Positions 9,080-18,966 of a DNA stretch of 29,554 nt are shown here, one piece after another. Within the stretch, counting starts at the first letter, position 1. Each line of letters starts with the position of its first letter. Origin of the DNA: Paulinella micropora (taxonomy: Eukaryota; Cercozoa; Imbricatea; Euglyphida). The notes below the pieces were generated by a model, which searched no databases, was not told the origin of the DNA, and was given only the letters and a program-made list of their open reading frames with translations. The translations under genes and the position numbers were made by a program. The stretch lies in NCBI GenBank assembly GCA_009731375.1, contig BJOX01000020.1:348844-378397 (forward strand), in the 5' to 3' direction.

Positions 9080-9800
9080 TCACTCTTCCCCGAAAGCCCG
9101 TGCCGGGATCTGGACGATCTTTCCAGACAAGATGACTTTAAGTTTGGGTTTCCTCCCCCTCTTTCCCACTACTTTGACACCTTTCTCCCCCTGACTCATG
9201 CTCCCTACATTCCGTGAAGACGGGGTAGGAGGAATAAGCTCAGGGAGATTACTGAAATCCTGAATTGGGGCATCGTTTTCGTCACTATCGCTTACGATCA
9301 CCGAGTCATCATCACTTTCAGATCCTTTCTGAGATATCGTAGATGTAATGGGGGCATTCTCAGTACTTTCACTATTACTAGTAGCAGCTACAGCAGGTGG
9401 GGTAGATGCACTATATGTAGTTTCTGGTACTTCGATGCTAACGTTCTCCTTGGGTGGTGTATCGACTGGGGGCAGAACAGCAGAGGGTGTGGCCGATTTC
9501 CATCCGACCGAAAACATACCCTCATCTGCTGTTCCTTCGAGGTTTTTAGAGGCCTCTCGTCTACCCACTTTCCATAAATCGAACATAACATCCCGGACAT
9601 TACCGTGTATTACACGCGCAACGGGATCATAAACACGATAATACCCGGTATTACGTTCGTAACCTAAAAAGATAACTTTCTTTCCTCTCTCGCCTTTCCC
9701 CCGCCGAGCCTTAACCTTCATCACTGCAGCGCAACCAGTGGGGCGAAGGTGATACAGGTATGGTTTCCGGCGGTGAATGACTTCGAAAGGGGACTTACCC
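9080..9800 (-). pseudogene. Copia integrase C-terminal region and linker
   Basis: After a frameshift at the TTTTAAGGG run near 9800, the minus strand continues integrase with the block around GKKVIFLGYERNTGYYRVYD. This is the well-conserved copia motif (FLGY...YRLYDP...RDV.F) that follows the integrase core. Roughly 130 codons of Ser/Thr/Pro- and Asp-rich sequence come next, as in the copia integrase-RT linker. The frame ends at 9080. Confidence 0.82.
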
Positions 9801-10703
9801 TTAAAAGGGTCCTTTGGCTATCGGGAGGAGGTTGTTAATATAAGTGGCGTTTTTTTCCACCTCCGTCCAGAACTTGGGAGGGAGCTCAGCATCACTAAGC
9901 ATCGCCCTAGCAGGCCCACCGTTGGTTTGGTGGGACCTCTCTATCTTTGAGACTGCCTGTTTCTCGGCAGTTGGAGCCTCAATCAAGATAGGCTGATTAA
10001 CATTAACCCACTCCTGAAAGGTATCATATCGACCATATTGTTGGTCACAGGTAATAAATTTGACTTTCCGGTTTGCGTGTCTTTCAAAGAATGCAACAGC
10101 CTTAATAAAACACGGAAAGAATTCATTCTTATGACGTAAATAATATTCGAGCTCGAAATTTGAAGCGAGACATTTGACCGTAAATTTGTATCGCTTACCA
10201 TCCCATGATATGGTGTTCCACCATCCTTGAGTGTCCATGGAAATATGAGCCCCGGAATGACGTTCAACAATGTGATGGTTTTTGTCGAAATGTGGTGCTT
10301 TCTTTATTTTATTCCTTAAGCAGTACTCACACTTCATAATCCTTTCTTGCCATCCTACCCCTACTATCTTCACCCCCATATAGTGAGCCATTCTTTCCAT
10401 AGCCTTTACCCCTCTATGTTTACACATGCGGTGAAAGACAGTAGCGTGTATATGCTCACTATGTGTGGGTCGGACAACAGGGGTTAATGCTTTTGACATT
10501 TGACAACCAACATCATGTTCATGAGTTCGTGAGGTGTGCGAACATACATCCTTTGGCATGACCAAACAACAAGCCAAACTCTGTGAACAATATTCACCCT
10601 TCTCCGTATTTGTTTCGCAAGACAACTGGACATATGATTTATTGTCGTGACACCCCCATCCGCATAAACATGGGACATCATTGCAATATACATTATTGTA
10701 CAC
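9801..10703 (-). pseudogene. Copia integrase, zinc-binding domain and catalytic core
   Basis: A 300-codon frame. The HHCC zinc site is present (H86, H91, C125, C128). The catalytic acid residues D157 (in MDTQG), D220 (in TCDQQYG) and E255 (in KIERSHQ) give a D-x62-D-x34-E spacing, close to the family D,D-35-E. The block ARAMLSDAELPPKFWTEV matches the copia helix after the catalytic Glu. Residues 1-70 are unusually Cys-rich (ten Cys) ahead of the HHCC motif. The enzyme would join element cDNA to host DNA. The frame breaks at its C-terminus, near 9800. Confidence 0.88.
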
Positions 10704-10890
10704 GGGAAGAGTTGTTGGTTGTGTAGGACGGCGAGGAGGGAGTCAGAATGTGACGGTGGATGACGGTGCTCCCTCTTTCTCTACCTTCACACTCTGCTTT
10801 TCGAGGGGGACTGGTTCGTATCGTTGGTTTGGGTCTAGAGGGGGCATTGCCGGGGGATCAAAGACGAACAGGTTAGGCAAAGATCTGCCC

Positions 10891-11661
10891 CTAGCTACAA
10901 TCTGTTCTTCCTTGGATTGGGGACTTAAGCACAACCACCTGGTTGTTCTGATGGACTACTGCCAGTCCTCGTTTCAACCAAGCCGAAGTAGCCACTAAAC
11001 CGTAACTCAAGTGGGGGTTGTACGTTGTGTGCGAATCATACACCTGGATCGGTTCTCCATTTGCTCCAGAGAGCTGCATCAAGACTCCCCTGTACTCCGT
11101 CTTAATGCTCCCTTTCGCGATTTTGAACTTCTGAGGGTTATGCTTCATTCTCACGAACACATCCTTATGGAGTGATTGGAACTCACTAGCCCCATTATCA
11201 TCTACCCAAACCATCCCTGCCATGCTCTTTTCAGGTGTCTCTCTCTCATCTCCCTCGTTCTCATGCATCATTATGACGCAATCTTTCTCAGATGGAGGTG
11301 AGGTGTTTGAGGTGGTCTTGGGAGATGTGCTAGGTCTTGACGGTGGAATATCTCGTACGTTCTCCCCCTCTACCCCTATCCTTTGTAGGTATTCCCGGTA
11401 TTCCAGTAATTGAGTTTTCAGATGAGGAAATGCCGCAACGAGCCCTCTTGCAAAAGGGTTGTTCCATTTGTGGGCCATGGAAATGACGAAACTCTGAATA
11501 TCCATATGCAGTTCAAGATAGAACTCATTAACTTCCCCGTCTCTCCCGGTAATAAGAGAATCTCTCACCTCTATCTCTCTAGCACCCTCTGCTAACGCAC
11601 CGGACAACCTATGTATCTCTCCAAGAGATGGTATTTCTCCATTTCCCCCTACTATCATCAT
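10891..11661 (-). pseudogene. Copia protease region
   Basis: A 256-codon frame. Residues 150-248 fit a copia retropepsin: VWVDDNGASEF (Asp 155 at about 11197-11199) in the position of the D-S/T-G-A active site, then a GYGLVATSAWLKRGLAVV-like block matching the copia (N)LLSVSQLxxxG region. Asn replaces the usual Ser or Thr in the D-S/T-G triad, which may weaken activity. Residues 1-95 form a helical-looking segment of unknown role. The frame shifts again near 10891-10934 before integrase. Confidence 0.75.
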
Positions 11662-11707
11662 CTTCCCCTCATCCCATCTCCATGCAATCGTGGGGTCTCT
11701 CCTAATC

Positions 11708-11974
11708 CTATCTCTCTCTAATTAGTAACTCTCTCTCCCTCCCCTCATTCAACTCGCTGGGTGCAAGGCGCGGTGAAGGGGAGTGCGTGATACGACGGAC
11801 AAACGAGGGGCGTGCTCTCTTGGCTTCCCCTTCTTCTCCCCCTGCCTCATCCTCAACGCTCTTACTCATCTCTTTCTTAGAGTTCGAGCGTTGTACAGAT
11901 GATGCAGGAGAAGAAGAGGAAGACTTCTGGGGAGAAGCATAAGAGATGGTTTCATCATCGTCTTCGTCCGTCAT
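11708..11974 (-). pseudogene. Acidic/Ser-rich linker fragment of copia Gag-Pol
   Basis: An 88-codon frame rich in Asp/Glu, Ser and Arg with no domain recognised. It lies between the Cys-rich linker and the protease frame and is probably part of an extended Gag-protease linker. Confidence 0.45.
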
Positions 11975-12045
11975 CGTCTCTCCCTCACCTCTCTCTCTTC
12001 TTTGGTTGTTTGCCCCTACTGCAACCTCAACGTTCTCACTCGTTT

Positions 12046-12489
12046 CTATGTGTGAGTCCGAACGTTGTACAGTTGAAATAGGGAGAGTATGTCTTGTAAG
12101 AGAAGATGACGAAGCACTAGAACTATGAGAAGAGACATGTCTGTGTGGTGATGTGTGTGTGGAAGATGACGTGAGAGGATCAGGTTGGACAGGGGGGAAT
12201 GTTGATCTGTCCTAATCCACTGACGCATAATCCAGTCCATAGGGGCTAGCATTAACCCATAGTGCCATAGTGTACCCCCCAGGTTCAGCTGTGCTCTAAT
12301 TACTGCCAATAAGTCAGCCCTATTTCGCTCACTGCCGATATAATGGGAACAGAAATCGCAACCCTGTTTTTCCATCTTGGCACACTCACCACCTGGTCTC
12401 TGACCCCGGGCGGCCCCTACCTTCCATGAACAACGTGCGTTATTCACGTTAAACCCATCACATTGTTTCATGTTTGAAACAATGATCAT
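12046..12489 (-). CDS. Cys-rich linker ORF in copia element, unknown function
   Basis: A 147-codon frame whose ATG overlaps the stop of the preceding frame (ATGA at 12486-12489). Its N-terminal half has a spaced Cys/His set: C10, C20, C36, C44, C47, H49, with GCDFCSHYIG at the end. This looks like a zinc-binding module, possibly of the small C...C..C.H type found near nucleic-acid binding proteins, but it is not a standard retroviral zinc knuckle. The second half (LDWIMRQWIR-like) is hydrophobic, then low-complexity. The function is unknown. The frame may be read by frameshifting or be a broken part of one long Gag-Pol frame. Confidence 0.45.
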   Translation of the reverse strand: MIIVSNMKQCDGFNVNNARCSWKVGAARGQRPGGECAKMEKQGCDFCSHYIGSERNRADLLAVIRAQLNLGGTLWHYGLMLAPMDWIMRQWIRTDQHSPLSNLILSRHLPHTHHHTDMSLLIVLVLRHLLLQDILSLFQLYNVRTHT

Positions 12490-12917
12490 GCTTCCTCTGA
12501 CGGGTTGTGCCCACAGATTGAGGAGTGGTCCATCGACTCCTCACGTAAGTGAAGATAAGTAGAATTCCGGGATTTCATTAGGACCTTCCTGTAACCCCCC
12601 TTGACACGACGAAGCCCCCATCCTTCCTCCATAGGGTATATTACCCCAAGAGGTGTTGGGTCGCCCACCGTGTCAAGGGGAGTAGTAAAGCGATTATCTT
12701 TCAGGAGGGGAATAACGGGAGTAGATCGAGGGACAGGAAGATGAGCAGGCATATCTTGTGCGTGTGTGTTGCTCTTTTCCTTCTTGTTCTTCAATTCTGA
12801 TGTGTGGGGTGGCGATGATTGTGGTCCAAAAGAGGAAGTGGGTGGGGTGTTGTCAAGTGAGGAGTTTGGTTCTTCTTCGTCCGTTTCCTCACTCTCCATC
12901 ATGTTTATGCTTAACAT
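12486..12917 (-). CDS. Disordered acidic linker ORF in copia element
   Basis: A 143-codon frame beginning with an acidic stretch (MESEETDEEEPNSS) and Pro/Ser-rich sequence. The later part (YPMEEGWGLRRVKGGYRKVL) looks more ordered. No family is recognised. It sits between gag and the Cys-rich linker and ends with an ATGA overlap into that frame. Confidence 0.4.
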   Translation of the reverse strand: MLSINMMESEETDEEEPNSSLDNTPPTSSFGPQSSPPHTSELKNKKEKSNTHAQDMPAHLPVPRSTPVIPLLKDNRFTTPLDTVGDPTPLGVIYPMEEGWGLRRVKGGYRKVLMKSRNSTYLHLREESMDHSSICGHNPSEEA

Positions 12918-12940
12918 GTGATTGATGTACCCTATTTCCC

Positions 12941-14452
12941 CTACTCCCTCTTCTCCTCCATCATCATCATGAGTACCAGACTCTTCGTCTGAATGACAAG
13001 AGCTTCGGACTCCTCTCCTTCTTCTTCAGAACTACCAGAAGAAGAGGAGTCAGAACCTCCTGCATTCAGACTAATCGTCTTGGTCTTTGCTGTACTCTTC
13101 TTGATAAAATCAGATGATTTCAGCTTCCTTTTCTCCTTCCCTACTTCTTTCTTTTGTTGTCTCATCTTTCTCTTCCCTTTACTGCTCTCCTTAGTCTTAT
13201 CTGTCTTAGTCAGACTCAGCTCTCCTACCCCTTTTGCTAAGTTAACTATCCTTGCTGCCTTCCTCCTTATGGGGCAGTTCACCGGGACATGTCCGTCTCG
13301 GGGGCACTCAGGGAGAGTACAAGGGACGATGCAAATTTTGAATTTATGATCACCACGACAGTTATAGCAACCTTGGGGTGTCTTACCTGCTTGGTTTCCC
13401 ATAAGATTGACTGTTATGGGGTCACTTTTGGTTCCCGTACCAGATGAAGTTTTAGACGAAAGGGAACGAAAACCGCCCCCTGACGAGTAAAGGTTTTTCA
13501 TCTTGTTTTTGGATTCCTCTGTCTGAGCAACCTGTTCTATTACTTTCACAAAGGATTCCCAACCCGGTCGCTCCTCCGGAAGGAGACTGGTGACCTTGTT
13601 GCGAAAACGGCCGAACTCGGTCAAGTGTTCGATCTTTTTCATGACCATTTCTATCTTTACGAGTTCAGGGTACGGGACCTTCATAACTGCCTCTTGATCA
13701 GCAATATTGCTGTGAAAGAGGGTTAACCAGGGTCTCACGTCTTGGATCTTCTTAGGGTAGGAAAGGTCAAGGAAGTCTTGTCGTTCTTTCCATTTGACAA
13801 GACAAGACCTCCATATCTTTTCCTTAAAGCCATGAAACATTCGACTCCATCTGACCCCGCTGTCCTAATGACAGACATAGCTTCCTTGTCCTTAGAGCAG
13901 GACTGAATTAAGAGAACAAAGATAAATCGGTTGTGTTTCAGTCTATCTCTTTCCTCAATCTGCTGGTAATACTTTTCTGTAGCGAAAGAAGCAAGAAGGG
14001 GATTTGGTCTAGATGCAGTAGTCAGGATAGGAACCGAACTTCCATCAGGCTCTTTCTGCTCAACAGTTGCTGAGGAAGAAGAAGGATCAAGCAAAGCAGA
14101 ACTAGTACTAACGTCTTGTTCTTGTTTGACAGGTAGAGCAGAGCTGGAGGAAGAGCTGCCAATGGTAGGTTCTTTCTTATTAAAGATTTCTTTCTCTCTG
14201 TCGGTCCTGATTCTCGTCCTCGCTATCTCCGGAAGGTGAAAGAGGTGGTTCTGTAGGTAAGTTGAAAACAACTGTCAGCTTCGCTTGTGTAAACAAAGGG
14301 TGTAGCTCCCCTATCGCTAATGGATCATAGATCGCCAGAACAGCGAGGAACCCATATTCCGAATTATCCCAATCTGGGTCTCTGCTGTTAAATGGCGGGG
14401 GATCCACTTTGAACCCTCTGTTCATCGACGTTCCAAACATGGTATATGCCAT
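12941..14452 (-). pseudogene. Copia Gag with zinc-knuckle region (frameshifted)
   Basis: Three minus-strand frames make up Gag. Positions 14180-14452 start at ATG 14452, about 300 bp inside the 5' LTR. Positions 13735-14271 hold a Ser-rich linker, then a helical segment with ECFMALRKRYGG resembling the copia Gag W..L...Y block. Positions 12941-13840 carry the C-terminus. The shift between the first two is near 14185-14200; that between the second and third lies in 13735-13840. The third frame has CYNCRGDHKFKIC (13331-13369; C-x2-C-x3-H-x4-C, one residue shorter than the usual knuckle) followed by C-x4-C-x4-H-x4-C (residues 174-189). A basic tail and a Ser/Glu-rich tail follow. Gag would form the virus-like particle. 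Confidence 0.8.
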
Positions 14453-14738
14453 GTTGGACCAAAGTGCGGAAGGTAGGAGCTAAACTCAACTACTAATAAA
14501 TTCCTACAATTAAGTAGAAACAGGGGAATTATTATTAGGGAGAAATGAGTTGGTGTGTCTATGCTATGCTGTCTAGCCGATAGACACGTTTGAGGTGGGT
14601 GCCTTCTGCCTACCCACGGAATGATGTCGACTGCCTGTTGCACGTCGATCCTCGCACTTTTCTGTTGAAGGCCTAATGCCTCTCTTTTCAGACTAAGTGC
14701 AACTGATTAAAGCTGGTGGCGCAGAGACCGCTAATCAA
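14453..14738 (-). other. Copia 5' untranslated leader
   Basis: About 286 bp between the presumed primer site and the Gag ATG, with no coding signal. Includes the tRNA-half-like sequence at about 14713-14738. Confidence 0.6.
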
Positions 14739-14750
14739 GGCTCGATAACC
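14739..14750 (-). promoter_or_regulatory. Presumed primer-binding site of copia element
   Basis: The minus strand reads GGTTATCGAGCC directly after the 5' LTR end. It does not start with the usual TGG that pairs with a tRNA CCA end. On the plus strand the adjacent sequence (about 14713-14750) resembles the 5' half of a tRNA, with an A-box-like TGGCGCAGAGA and an anticodon-arm-like end ATAACC. That would fit a half-tRNA primer of the kind known for Drosophila copia. Confidence 0.5.
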
Positions 14751-14946
14751 TGTTAGACTACTGTTATTAATAAAGCAATCTATGATAGCTACTACACTCT
14801 CAACACACTACAACAACTTTAATGAGAAAAGGCGCCAACAGACGCGCCACGTAACTTGACTGGTCGGATCATAAGTAATGGCTCTAACGACACCGTTACT
14901 ACGATACGACCGGTCCATAACTATTAATTAATTATTAGTTCCCACA
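14751..14946 (-). repeat. Copia LTR (5' LTR in element orientation)
   Basis: Partner of 3680-3877. It is followed by the target duplication GTCAG at 14947-14951. On the minus strand it starts TGTGGGAACT and ends CTAACA next to the presumed primer site. Confidence 0.95.
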
Positions 14947-14951
14947 GTCAG
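14947..14951. repeat. Target-site duplication GTCAG (right)
   Basis: Matches 3675-3679 exactly and directly follows the terminal CA of the LTR. Confidence 0.9.
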
Positions 14952-15253
14952 AATTCTGATTAGTAAGCAGAAATTCAATGTTGAACAAGCGAAAAATACC
15001 CTTTCAGGTCTATTCCAACAGAACGAATTTTCAAAGATTAGCTCAAAATAAACTGTCATTTATCGTTTGTTCACAATTCTGGTCACAATGGATCACTCTT
15101 TCGAAGTCTCATTCACTGAGGACAACATGTCTGAACGTGGCGGCAAATATTAATAATATTAATAATAATCATTTTGGTTGCGTGACATAATATTATTAAT
15201 AATAGTAATCATTTTGGTTGCAGACCGGCCTTCAGGTAAGTATATAGCAACAA
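14952..15253. other. Host flank right of copia element, no gene recognised
   Basis: Resumes the host sequence interrupted by the copia insertion. It contains two imperfect copies, about 40 bp apart, of a block ending ATCATTTTGGTTGC (about 15168-15181 and 15209-15222), with the AT-rich TAATATT sequence between. The second copy leads into a splice-site-like pair flanking 12 nt (15224-15235). Confidence 0.5.
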
Positions 15254-15416
15254 CAATGACATGACATGACATGACATGTCATTGACATGACACATGACTG
15301 GCATGACATGACATGTCAGACATGACATAACATGACATGACGTGACATGACATAACATAACATAACATAACATAACATAACATGACATGACATAACATAA
15401 CATAACATAACATAAT
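15254..15416. repeat. Pentanucleotide (ACATG/ACATA)n microsatellite
   Basis: Long run of ATGAC and ATAAC pentamers, with GACATGTC palindromic interruptions in the first half and pure ATAAC units toward the end. Confidence 0.93.
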
Positions 15417-15462
15417 GTAGGCGCAGATAGGTAAATATGCGACCTTTTCTTAATATGAGTAA

Positions 15463-16749
15463 CCCCTATACACAGTGATGTATAGATGAGCTATATCTCG
15501 TCAAGATGTAGTTATATCCGTTTTTATTTATATCATCAGTACTTTTGAGCGGTTGAAAACGATCATATTATTATTCATAACCGGTACTACTTTTTTATGC
15601 CGGATAATATTATCGTTAGGGGTGAGACATCGGGGAATGGCTCTCTGTTTCCTTTTTGTTGCTTGGCTCTGACAGTCTCCTATATTTTCCGCCATACTGG
15701 TACTATGATCCTCTCTTTTGTAGAGGAGGAAGATTATGTTATTTTCAGAGTGCTGTGGAATTGGATGGATAAATACCCCGGCTTGCATTAAAGAATATCT
15801 TTTGAATATAACCGACAAAAGTGGAGTCCCAGCCTAGATTTTTATATCCTCCAAATTTCAATTCAGCAATTTGAAAAAAGCCAATCCCCCAAGCCTGGCA
15901 AAGGAAGAAGGAAGGGATTTCCCCCCTAAGAGATGGCCACCACGTTTGGTGTAGGATGTATGTGGTTTGTGCAAACAGGTTTTATACCAAATGAATAGGT
16001 TTCTGTTTGTGTTTCGTTTGTTTGTTTTCCTCTGCCTCCTTACACTTCCTTACGCTTTCCTAACGTTTGTGCGAGGCTAAGCACTTGTGGCTATACAGAC
16101 TGGAGTCTGAGTGTGTGATTGTTTGTTGTTCTCCTCGTAACGGGTAGGTATCATAGTAGGGTTAGGTGTAGGGATGCCCACAGGGAACAGACTGTCAGTA
16201 GGTCTTTTCACCCCCTGTGAGTGTGCCTGAAAAGCACTCCTCTGACTCGACAATGGCACTGTCGACGGTCACTCCAGTGAACACTATAGTGTTTCTGCCT
16301 CACTGGAGACACTCTTTATGCCCCCCCCACACTTCTCCAAACACACTACTGTAGGTGCCAAAGTCGTACACACAACGAGTGTCTTGCCGCGCCACTTTGT
16401 GGGCCTCTACGCAAGGTTTCACTGTTGTTTATGTGCACTGCACCCTCCTAACACCTCCTCAACTCCTTTCCTACACTCCTCCACTTAGGCCAGTCAAACA
16501 AGACATAGGCCAAGGGATTAGTTTGCAGAGCAACACAGGAGAGTCCAGACGGAATATGTTTTGGGGGCGATTTTTACTTTCGTCAACAACAGACAAAACA
16601 CACACCACACATCACACCCAAGCACTACAAACGTGTCGTGTGGTGTCAAATAAGTCAGCAAGGACAAGAACTTGGATACCGAGCGGCTCCCAAGACAACA
16701 GCAACAAGTGTGTGAAGGGTCAGCAGCACTCGGTACACACACACACACA
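15463..16749. repeat. 1,287-bp duplicated segment, copy 1 (left of assembly gap)
   Basis: Reads the same as 16760-18046 at an offset of 1,297 bp with no difference found by eye. It is truncated at its right end inside a (CA)n run by ten Ns. No gene is recognised; the open frames are short and lack motifs. Holds a nested inverted repeat at 16272-16308. Confidence 0.93.
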
Positions 16750-16759
16750 NNNNNNNNNN
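16750..16759. other. Assembly gap (10 N)
   Basis: Ten undetermined bases separate the two identical 1,287-bp copies. The left copy stops in (CA)n and the right copy starts at the same base as the left copy's first base. Confidence 0.99.
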
Positions 16760-18046
16760 CCCCTATACACAGTGATGTATAGATGAGCTATATCTCGTCA
16801 AGATGTAGTTATATCCGTTTTTATTTATATCATCAGTACTTTTGAGCGGTTGAAAACGATCATATTATTATTCATAACCGGTACTACTTTTTTATGCCGG
16901 ATAATATTATCGTTAGGGGTGAGACATCGGGGAATGGCTCTCTGTTTCCTTTTTGTTGCTTGGCTCTGACAGTCTCCTATATTTTCCGCCATACTGGTAC
17001 TATGATCCTCTCTTTTGTAGAGGAGGAAGATTATGTTATTTTCAGAGTGCTGTGGAATTGGATGGATAAATACCCCGGCTTGCATTAAAGAATATCTTTT
17101 GAATATAACCGACAAAAGTGGAGTCCCAGCCTAGATTTTTATATCCTCCAAATTTCAATTCAGCAATTTGAAAAAAGCCAATCCCCCAAGCCTGGCAAAG
17201 GAAGAAGGAAGGGATTTCCCCCCTAAGAGATGGCCACCACGTTTGGTGTAGGATGTATGTGGTTTGTGCAAACAGGTTTTATACCAAATGAATAGGTTTC
17301 TGTTTGTGTTTCGTTTGTTTGTTTTCCTCTGCCTCCTTACACTTCCTTACGCTTTCCTAACGTTTGTGCGAGGCTAAGCACTTGTGGCTATACAGACTGG
17401 AGTCTGAGTGTGTGATTGTTTGTTGTTCTCCTCGTAACGGGTAGGTATCATAGTAGGGTTAGGTGTAGGGATGCCCACAGGGAACAGACTGTCAGTAGGT
17501 CTTTTCACCCCCTGTGAGTGTGCCTGAAAAGCACTCCTCTGACTCGACAATGGCACTGTCGACGGTCACTCCAGTGAACACTATAGTGTTTCTGCCTCAC
17601 TGGAGACACTCTTTATGCCCCCCCCACACTTCTCCAAACACACTACTGTAGGTGCCAAAGTCGTACACACAACGAGTGTCTTGCCGCGCCACTTTGTGGG
17701 CCTCTACGCAAGGTTTCACTGTTGTTTATGTGCACTGCACCCTCCTAACACCTCCTCAACTCCTTTCCTACACTCCTCCACTTAGGCCAGTCAAACAAGA
17801 CATAGGCCAAGGGATTAGTTTGCAGAGCAACACAGGAGAGTCCAGACGGAATATGTTTTGGGGGCGATTTTTACTTTCGTCAACAACAGACAAAACACAC
17901 ACCACACATCACACCCAAGCACTACAAACGTGTCGTGTGGTGTCAAATAAGTCAGCAAGGACAAGAACTTGGATACCGAGCGGCTCCCAAGACAACAGCA
18001 ACAAGTGTGTGAAGGGTCAGCAGCACTCGGTACACACACACACACA
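16760..18046. repeat. 1,287-bp duplicated segment, copy 2 (right of assembly gap)
   Basis: Apparently identical to 15463-16749. The sequence continues past the CA repeat into unique sequence, so this copy is the anchored one on the right side. No gene recognised. Confidence 0.93.
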
Positions 18047-18966
18047 CATACAGACACACGAAAACACTCACAAGCACACCCACCACACTCAGAAAGGAAA
18101 GCCTTCAGTCGTTTTTTGAGTTGGGAGAGAACCTTTTGCAAAGGGACAATAACAGTGACCTATTGGGCTGAGCCCAGAAATGCTCATTGAAAACCTTTTG
18201 ATACGTTCTCTGTTGTGTACACACAGGGGTGTACAGGTCGAAGATAGACTTGTTTCAAAGAACGAGTGTGGTGTGTACTGCCAGGGTGCACAAGCATACG
18301 TCGACTGGCATACAAGAGAAGTCAGCAAGGCTTTCCCCAAGCAAAGGGGCGGTGAGTCAACTGCAACCTTGACTGATAGTTAGTGTGTGCGTGGGTTGGT
18401 TGTTGTGTTGTCGCACGTTGTGTTTGATACAAGAATTGATCACACAACGAACAAGACACAGGAAAACAGAACAAACACGACACTACACTTACACAAGAAA
18501 CACACGACACTGCTCGTTTCACACCCATGAAGGATAACACAAACATTGCGTGGTTAGGCCACACCACGAAGTCAACCACTGCAATTCGGTTGGATATGTC
18601 TGTGAGGGAACAGATACCAACACCCCACCCGCCTCGAGCTCAGGCGAAGGCTTCGAAACTCCAGCAAGGGGAGGAAGCAGAGGGCAGGAAGAACCTCCTC
18701 GCTCCCCATGGAGAGGAGCAGACAATGGACTTGTAATCCCTACGACTAAGGTCGTGGCGGAACGATACCGAGGTCGTGAAGAGGGATGGCCGAGAACACC
18801 TCTCGACGAGAAGGAACATGGGATTAACTACCATGACAACTCGGCGATTCTTTTCCCCACAATATGTATGAGAGTGTGGATTGGTACAGGTGCATGTATA
18901 TTGACGGCACGACACAAGGGGCGGTAGGACTGATATATCAGTACCACCCTCACAGCAAACGGCACC
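18047..18966. other. Upstream region of gypsy element, no gene recognised
   Basis: Contains a 125-codon plus-strand frame (18550-18927) with no recognisable motif. The gypsy 5' LTR and primer site should lie here or further left. No direct repeat with 28075-28797 and no TGG-type primer site were found by eye. Confidence 0.45.

Larger units (their letters stand above)
3680..14946 (-). mobile_element. Ty1/copia-type LTR retrotransposon, full length but mutated, with nested insertions
   Basis: The 11,267-bp element is bounded by two LTRs (3680-3877 and 14751-14946), each beginning TG and ending CA, and by a perfect 5-bp target-site duplication GTCAG at 3675-3679 and 14947-14951. Read on the minus strand, the domains are gag with zinc knuckle, a long Cys/Ser/acidic linker, protease, integrase, RT and RNase H. 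Integrase before RT identifies the copia order. A polypurine tract precedes the 3' LTR. The coding region carries several frameshifts, so this copy is non-autonomous. It is about twice the usual copia length because of a roughly 1.3-kb gag-protease linker and a roughly 3-kb 3' spacer (3878-6895) carrying a MITE-like insert and a gypsy fragment. Confidence 0.93.

Noticed and set aside
15254-15416. Possible CRISPR-like array
   Set aside because: The repeat is a 5-bp microsatellite without spacers, and the genome is eukaryotic.
16355-18141. Coding potential in the duplicated 1,287-bp segments
   Set aside because: Frames are short, present on both strands, lack motifs, and one crosses the N gap.
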